From the NCBI GenBank assembly GCA_025360015.1, contig JANYCZ010000064.1, positions 1-64,000 of the forward strand: a stretch of 64,000 nucleotides of DNA, read 5' to 3'. Made by a program: the position numbers and the translations under genes. Source of the DNA: Verrucomicrobiota bacterium (GTDB lineage Bacteria > Verrucomicrobiota > Verrucomicrobiia > Verrucomicrobiales > Verrucomicrobiaceae). Below the pieces are notes generated by a model that saw only the letters and a program-made list of their open reading frames with translations, did not search any database and had not been told where the DNA came from. This document shows, piece by piece, positions 58,506 to 64,000 of this stretch; within the stretch, counting starts at the first letter, position 1, and each line of letters begins with the position of its first letter.

Positions 58506-58886
58506 CTACGCCATCACCGGCGGATGCATCTCAATCGGCGGAATGCGCGTGCAGACGCGCCTTCCGTCTGGCGTGGTGCCAAAGAAAGAGCCGGTGGCGG
58601 TGCTTTCGGTCTTGATGACGTGGTAGGAATTGTAGCTGAAGGTTTCCCCAGGCGAGAGATTGGGGAACTGGCCCACGACGCCGTCGCCCTCGACGACCAT
58701 GGTGTCACCATCTGTGTCACGCACGATCCATTTGCGGCCAAAAATGCGCACAATGTCGGGTGAGTCGTTGTGGATCGACAGATGATACACAAACGGGTGC
58801 GGCCGGTCAGGCGGAGCTGGCCGTGTGGGGTCGTAGGCGATGCTGTCCACCGTGACCGTGAGTCCTGGCAACGGATCGAAATTCAT
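58506..58886 (-). CDS. apaG: ApaG domain protein
   Basis: 126 residues from ATG 58886, the standard ApaG length. Typical features: LTVTVDSIAYDPTRPAPPDRPHPFVYHLSIHNDSP, then VRIFGRKWIVRDTDGDTMVVEGDGVVGQFPNLSPGETFSYNSY and GSFFGTTPDGRRV. ApaG has an Fn3-like beta fold. It is linked to Co2+/Mg2+ resistance in enteric bacteria, but its biochemical role is unsettled. The gene stands alone and converges with the SUMF1-like gene. Confidence 0.93.
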   Translation of the reverse strand: MNFDPLPGLTVTVDSIAYDPTRPAPPDRPHPFVYHLSIHNDSPDIVRIFGRKWIVRDTDGDTMVVEGDGVVGQFPNLSPGETFSYNSYHVIKTESTATGSFFGTTPDGRRVCTRIPPIEMHPPVMA

Positions 58887-59052
58887 GGAACAAGTTAGTT
58901 CATACACTGGATGCCACAAGCCGGGGTTTGCGAAATCCTGTGGCCGCGCCCGCCAGAGCGTGGTGGTGGGGAGCGCCTCAGGCCCATCTTCTGGCGAAGG
59001 TGGTTACGCACCGTTTGCAAAATGCGACCCGGCTCGTACCATCGCCCCAATC

Positions 59053-59865
59053 ATGTCCCCTCCCCCCGTCGTTCTCACCATCGCAGGTTCAGATTCCTCC
59101 TGCGGGGCGGGCGTGCAGGCGGATTTAAAGGCCATTTCGGCCCTCGGCGGCTACGGCCTCAATGCGCTTACCAGCGTGGTCTCAGAGACGCCCGGTCTCG
59201 TCTCCCAGGTGCGTCTGCTGGATGCGGACTTCATTGCCGACCAGATGCGGGTGCTGTTTCGCGGCTTCCCGATTGCCGCAGCGAAAACCGGCATGCTCGG
59301 CGGGCGTGACCAAGTACATGCCGTGGCGGAAACGTGGCAGCAGCTGGGCCACGGGCGCATCCCGCTGGTCGTTGATCCGGTCATGATTGCCACCAGCGGC
59401 GGCAAGCTGCTGGAAGACGACGCCGTGCGCACCTTGATTGAGGAACTGCTACCGCTTGCGTCGCTTATCACGCCGAATCTGGACGAGGCCCGAGTGCTGT
59501 GGGATCGCGAGGTCCCCGACGTTGAGGCGATGGAGGACTGCGCGCGTGAGTTGAGCGCTCGTTTTGACGCCGCCGTGCTGGTCAAAGGGGGGCACCTGCA
59601 GGGCGATGCGGCCGATGTCCTCTGCGTGGACGGCGAAACCCTGTGGCACACCGCTCCGCGCACACCGGGTGTCCGCACGCACGGTACCGGCTGTACGTTT
59701 TCCGCCGCCATCGCCACCGGTCTGGCGCATGAAATGGGCCTGAATGAGGCCGTCGCGAATGCCAAGAAGTTCGTCGGCCAGGCCATCGCCCAGCATTTCA
59801 TGTGGCAAAGTGCTGGCGCAGGTCCCGTATATGCTCTCAATCATCTGCATCTGACTGACGCATGA
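59053..59865 (+). CDS. thiD: hydroxymethylpyrimidine/phosphomethylpyrimidine kinase (ThiD)
   Basis: 270 residues from ATG 59053 (MSPPPVVLTIAGSDSSCGAGVQADLKA). It phosphorylates HMP and HMP-phosphate in thiamine pyrophosphate synthesis. Seen: the GSDSSCGAGVQAD substrate loop, VDPVMIATSGGKLL, VLVKGGHLQGDAADVL and the anion-hole motif THGTGCTFSAAIAT near the C-terminus, all characteristic of the ribokinase-type ThiD. The upstream open frame is not conserved-looking. The stop overlaps the next gene as ATGA. Confidence 0.95.
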   Translation: MSPPPVVLTIAGSDSSCGAGVQADLKAISALGGYGLNALTSVVSETPGLVSQVRLLDADFIADQMRVLFRGFPIAAAKTGMLGGRDQVHAVAETWQQLGHGRIPLVVDPVMIATSGGKLLEDDAVRTLIEELLPLASLITPNLDEARVLWDREVPDVEAMEDCARELSARFDAAVLVKGGHLQGDAADVLCVDGETLWHTAPRTPGVRTHGTGCTFSAAIATGLAHEMGLNEAVANAKKFVGQAIAQHFMWQSAGAGPVYALNHLHLTDA

Positions 59866-60962
59866 GACGACTCGCTGCCATCCTACTGACCTTCACCTCC
59901 TCCGCGTTCGCCGCCAGCGGCACGGAGCCGAAGGACGTCAGCCAGGCAGGCATCCAGACGGCGTTCCGCATCCTGCAAAAGGAATACATCCGCAGCGGTG
60001 ACCTGACCTTTGATGTGCTGAACCGCGCCGCGCTCTCCGGTCTGCTGCAGCGTCTTGATTTTGGTGCTGAGCTGGTGCCCCGCACGAGTGAAGCCAAATC
60101 CGGTGCGTTGACCGGCGTGCAGGCCGAACTGCTCACGCCGCAAATAGGCTACCTGCGCCCGCGTGAATTCACGCAGCGCGAAACCAAGGAACTGGAGCAG
60201 CACCTGCGTGATTTTGTGGGCAAGAAGGTCGGACACCTCATCCTGGATCTGCGCAGTCCGGCGCCGCCGGGGGATTTTAATGACGCGGCGGAAATGTTGA
60301 GCTTGTTCGTGCCGAAAGGCGAGGTGCTGTTTAAAATGAAGCAGATGGGCCAGACGTCCGCCGAAGTCGAAGCGAATGCGCGCGAGCCGGTGTGGACGCA
60401 GCCGTTGCTCGTCCTCGTGGATGACGAGACCAACAACCTCGGTGAAACGCTGGCTGCCGTGCTGCGGCAGCGGAAGCAGGCGCTCTTGATCGGCGCTGCC
60501 ACACGCGGCGGGGCCGTGCGCTATGAAACGGTGCCGGTGGATGCGGAGTGGTCTCTGCGCTTTGCCCGCGCCGAGGTACTGCTGACCGATGACAGTTCAG
60601 TGTTCAAAAAGGGGCTGCAGCCTGATTTCGCCATCTCCATGCCGACCAGCCTTAAACGCCAGGTGTTTCACAGCACCGACGACAAGGACGTCAAAGGCTC
60701 CATCACGGACAAGCCGCGCGCACGATTCAACGAAGCTGCGCTCGTGGCCAACACCAATCCCGAACTCGATTCCTACCTCAAGCGTTCCGCGGGAAAGTCC
60801 TTGCCCGAGGATACGCCGCAGCCCTCGGACACGGTGCTGCAGCGTGCGGTGGACCTCATCACCACGCGTGCATTGTTTCAATCCGCCAAGATCGACTGGA
60901 ACCGCAAGGCTCCCGTCAGCAACGCCCCCCCGGCACGCCGTGCCATTCCCGTGACGAAGTGA
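59862..60962 (+). CDS. S41 (C-terminal-processing) peptidase homologue without catalytic residues
   Basis: 366 residues with a signal peptide (MRRLAAILLTFTSSAFAA). The core IGYLRPREFTQRETKELEQH...VGHLILDLRSPAPPGDFNDAAEMLSLFVPKGE is the S41 fold. The catalytic positions are changed. The GTASASE motif is ETNNLGE here (Asn191/Asn192), so the Ser is gone, and the GEKTFG Lys is Ala213 in GAATRG. The PDZ domain usual in Ctp enzymes is not evident, and the protein is shorter than most. It should be a non-catalytic periplasmic protein. Its start overlaps thiD and its stop overlaps the IF-1-like gene. Confidence 0.8.
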   Translation: MRRLAAILLTFTSSAFAASGTEPKDVSQAGIQTAFRILQKEYIRSGDLTFDVLNRAALSGLLQRLDFGAELVPRTSEAKSGALTGVQAELLTPQIGYLRPREFTQRETKELEQHLRDFVGKKVGHLILDLRSPAPPGDFNDAAEMLSLFVPKGEVLFKMKQMGQTSAEVEANAREPVWTQPLLVLVDDETNNLGETLAAVLRQRKQALLIGAATRGGAVRYETVPVDAEWSLRFARAEVLLTDDSSVFKKGLQPDFAISMPTSLKRQVFHSTDDKDVKGSITDKPRARFNEAALVANTNPELDSYLKRSAGKSLPEDTPQPSDTVLQRAVDLITTRALFQSAKIDWNRKAPVSNAPPARRAIPVTK

Positions 60963-61168
60963 TGGAAATTCCCCACCGACTTGAAACCGTGGCCACGATT
61001 TGTCGTGTGCTCAGCCCGCGCACCTGCCATGCCGTGCTGCCCAATGGCAAAGAGATCTTTGGCACCATCCAGAAACAGCTGCCAGATTTCCCCCTCCAAG
61101 AAGGCACCGCCGTACGCGTCAGATTGTACGTCAGCGACTTCTCGTATGGGGAAATGCTGGGAACCTGA
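60962..61168 (+). CDS. IF-1-like OB-fold protein
   Basis: 68 residues from ATG 60962. The A of this ATG is the last base of the preceding TGA. The sequence VATICRVLSPRTCHAVLPNGKEIFGTIQKQL...PLQEGTAVRVRLYVSDFSYGEMLG has the S1/IF-1 pattern: VxxxLPNxxxxVxLxNGxxxxAxIxGK, then GDRVxVxxxxxDxxxGxI. IF-1 has about 72 residues and sits on the ribosomal A site during initiation. This is a divergent copy, not the canonical infA, and its function as an initiation factor is unproven. It is translationally coupled to the dead-S41 gene. Confidence 0.6.
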   Translation: MEIPHRLETVATICRVLSPRTCHAVLPNGKEIFGTIQKQLPDFPLQEGTAVRVRLYVSDFSYGEMLGT

Positions 61169-61174
61169 GACAGG

Positions 61175-62689
61175 TCACACCTCATCCGGCACCACAAATG
61201 GCGCGCGGTATTTGTCCTTGAGCATGGCGTTCGCGGCGTCTTGATCGATGAAGCGCTCGGTTTTGGGATCCATCTTGAGCACCGGGCCGAGAGTGAGCAG
61301 GTCCTTGGTGATGTCGACCTCGTTCTTGCCCAGATGCTCCTGCATGCGTGCGAAGCTCTCTGAGGCGAAGCGGTCGCCTTTGATCTGTTCGAGGATGGCC
61401 TCAGGCTTTTCCTTCTGACCGAGACGATGGCTGATGTTCGCCGTGTGACAGAGGGCGCTGGAGAGATGGCCTTCGAGGATGTCGGCGTTCAAATCGTCCA
61501 CGCGGCGGCTGCGGCAGGCATTGATGAAGTTTTTAAAGTGATCTTCACTGCCTTCGAATTTCTTCATCTCCTTACCTTCCTTGTCGAAGACGATGCTGCT
61601 CGAGTAGCTCGGCACCACAATCGTGCCGCCTTCGCATTCGATGATGACGCCGACGCCCGCACCGTTCACACCTTCCTTGCCATCTTTGCCGGGCAGGGGC
61701 TGGAACTTCACACCCTTGCTGGTCTGCATGAGCTTGTCCATGTTCTTGCCGTCCTTCGCATCCGGCAGGCCGCGCACTTCAAAGATGAGCGGGGCCTTTT
61801 CATAACCGTGGTAAATGATCTGCGTGTTTGCCGTTTCACCATCGTCCTCATAACCGAGACGGCCGCCCACGCTCCACACGCTGGGGGACAGTTCATTCTC
61901 GCCGAGGAACCAGCGTGCGATGTCCATCTGGTGGATGCCCTGGTTGCCAAGGTCGCCGTTGCCGTAGGCCCAGGTCCAGTGCCAGTCGTACTTCAGCTTC
62001 TCGCGCATGAGCGGGCCTTTCGGGCCGGGCCCGCACCAGAGATCGTAATCAATGCTTTCAGGAACCGGCTGCGCCCCCTCGGTCTTGCCGATGCTGGGAC
62101 GGCGCTTGTAGCACAGGCCGCGTGCGAACAGGATTTTTCCCAGATTGCCCTCCTGCACATACTTCACCGCATCCCCCAGGCCTTTGCGGCTGGAGCGCGA
62201 CTGCGTACCAGTCTGCACGATCTTGCTGTACTTGCGCGCGGCCTTGACCATCTGCCGGCCTTCCCACACGCAGTGGGACACAGGCTTTTCGACATACACA
62301 TCCTTGCCCGCCTGCACGGCCCAGATCGTGGCCAGGGCATGCCAGTGGTTCGGCGTGGCGATGCTCACGGCATCGATGTCCTTGTTCTCCAGAAGTTTCC
62401 GCAGATCCGAGTAGCCGGTGACTTTGATCTTTTCTTTGTCGTAGGACGCCAGGCCTTTGGTGAGAGTCTTGCTGTCCACGTCACACAGGGCGGCGACGCG
62501 CACACCGGCGCCGTCTTTGTTGAGCTTGTTGTAGCCGCTGAGGTGCGCGCCTCCACGACCGCCGAAGCCGATGACAGCCACGTTCACGGTGTCACCCGGG
62601 CTTTTCTGGGCCCAGGAGGTTTTGGCGATGTAGAACACGCCGGCAGAAGCGGCGGCGGACTGTTTGAGGAAGGAGCGGCGTTGGGTCAT
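61175..62689 (-). CDS. Gfo/Idh/MocA family oxidoreductase, Tat-exported
   Basis: 504 residues from ATG 62689. Tat signal TQRRSFLKQSAAASAGVFYIA, then the Rossmann start VNVAVIGFGGRGGAHLSGY, the cofactor and Lys motif AVSIATPNHWHALATIWAVQAGKDVYVEKPVSHCVWE, and the C-terminal domain with LWCGPGPKGPLMREKLKYDWHWTWAYGNGDLGNQGIHQMDIARW, the long-form pattern seen in PVC exported members. It is probably a sugar oxidoreductase; the substrate is unknown. It converges with the IF-1-like gene and diverges from the sulfatase. Confidence 0.93.
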   Translation of the reverse strand: MTQRRSFLKQSAAASAGVFYIAKTSWAQKSPGDTVNVAVIGFGGRGGAHLSGYNKLNKDGAGVRVAALCDVDSKTLTKGLASYDKEKIKVTGYSDLRKLLENKDIDAVSIATPNHWHALATIWAVQAGKDVYVEKPVSHCVWEGRQMVKAARKYSKIVQTGTQSRSSRKGLGDAVKYVQEGNLGKILFARGLCYKRRPSIGKTEGAQPVPESIDYDLWCGPGPKGPLMREKLKYDWHWTWAYGNGDLGNQGIHQMDIARWFLGENELSPSVWSVGGRLGYEDDGETANTQIIYHGYEKAPLIFEVRGLPDAKDGKNMDKLMQTSKGVKFQPLPGKDGKEGVNGAGVGVIIECEGGTIVVPSYSSSIVFDKEGKEMKKFEGSEDHFKNFINACRSRRVDDLNADILEGHLSSALCHTANISHRLGQKEKPEAILEQIKGDRFASESFARMQEHLGKNEVDITKDLLTLGPVLKMDPKTERFIDQDAANAMLKDKYRAPFVVPDEV

Positions 62690-62730
62690 GGCGTGAATGA
62701 GAACGTCAACCACGGCCCCGCCTTTCCTTT

Positions 62731-62760
62731 TTGACAAAGACCCCGGCATTCCTTCGTTAG
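62731..62760 (+). promoter_or_regulatory. candidate promoter of the sulfatase gene
   Basis: A consensus TTGACA at 62731-62736 is followed by TTAG at 62757-62760, then ten bases, then ATG 62771. The position between divergent genes supports a promoter here. The -10 element is not canonical. Confidence 0.35.
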
Positions 62761-62770
62761 CGACACAACC

Positions 62771-64000
<1,230 letters not shown>

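Noticed and set aside
59862..60962. An active C-terminal-processing protease
   Set aside because: The Ser and Lys needed for catalysis are replaced by Asn and Ala at the aligned positions.

Overview
The window reads as chromosome from a Verrucomicrobiota bacterium, probably near Prosthecobacter/Verrucomicrobiaceae. It is GC-rich and carries the characteristic PVC set: a DUF1549/DUF1553 plus DUF1501 pair, Tat-exported Gfo/Idh/MocA oxidoreductases, a type I sulfatase, SUMF1-like proteins, a DUF1080 protein fused to cytochrome c, and very large repetitive exported proteins. The taxonomic call comes from recalled gene content, not from a search. No tRNA, rRNA or CRISPR array was seen.

Layout. 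1-1310: the 5' part of an IS256-type transposase gene, cut by the window edge, with its upstream hairpin. 1410-5249: two small membrane proteins, a membrane-anchored vWA-like protein and an MFS anion-type transporter. 5329-9954: a complete livK-livH-livM-livG-livF ABC uptake operon on the minus strand, with the MFS gene directly downstream. 10217-11855: a small YHS-like secreted protein, a membrane protein and panB. 11881-28926: one gene of about 17 kb for a 5,681-residue surface protein. 29220-33724: a DUF3500 protein, a canonical subtilase and a UvrD/PcrA-type helicase. 33823-41417: an FKBP isomerase, a lipoprotein, the DUF1549/DUF1501 pair, a Gfo/Idh/MocA protein and a SUMF1-like protein. 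41606-48000: PEP carboxylase, an ELWxxDGT-repeat protein, and a GH16-like enzyme translationally coupled to an AraC regulator. 48148-64000: a 1,370-residue DUF1080/propeller/HEAT/LamG/cytochrome c protein, an adenylate-kinase-like protein, a secreted anchor-type protein beside a truncated partner, an HslV-like peptidase followed by an esterase-like hydrolase and a SUMF1-like protein, apaG, a thiD / dead-S41 / IF-1-like operon, a second Gfo/Idh/MocA protein, and a sulfatase running off the right edge.

The most unusual object is the giant protein. Counting its WG...GQLG motifs gives five uninterrupted RCC1 runs of 14, 14, 14, 14 and 7 blades. That is 63 blades, exactly nine times the seven of an RCC1 propeller. 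The runs recur every 984-991 residues. The protein starts with a membrane anchor and a subtilase-fold domain with non-canonical catalytic positions, followed by three IPT/TIG domains. It ends in Fn3-like, cadherin-like and Ca-binding-like segments. Other points of interest are an HslV-like peptidase whose N-terminal residue should be Ser, an S41 homologue that has lost both catalytic residues, SUMF1-like proteins without the FGE cysteines, and two families of dispersed hairpin repeats, one copy of which is translated inside a gene.
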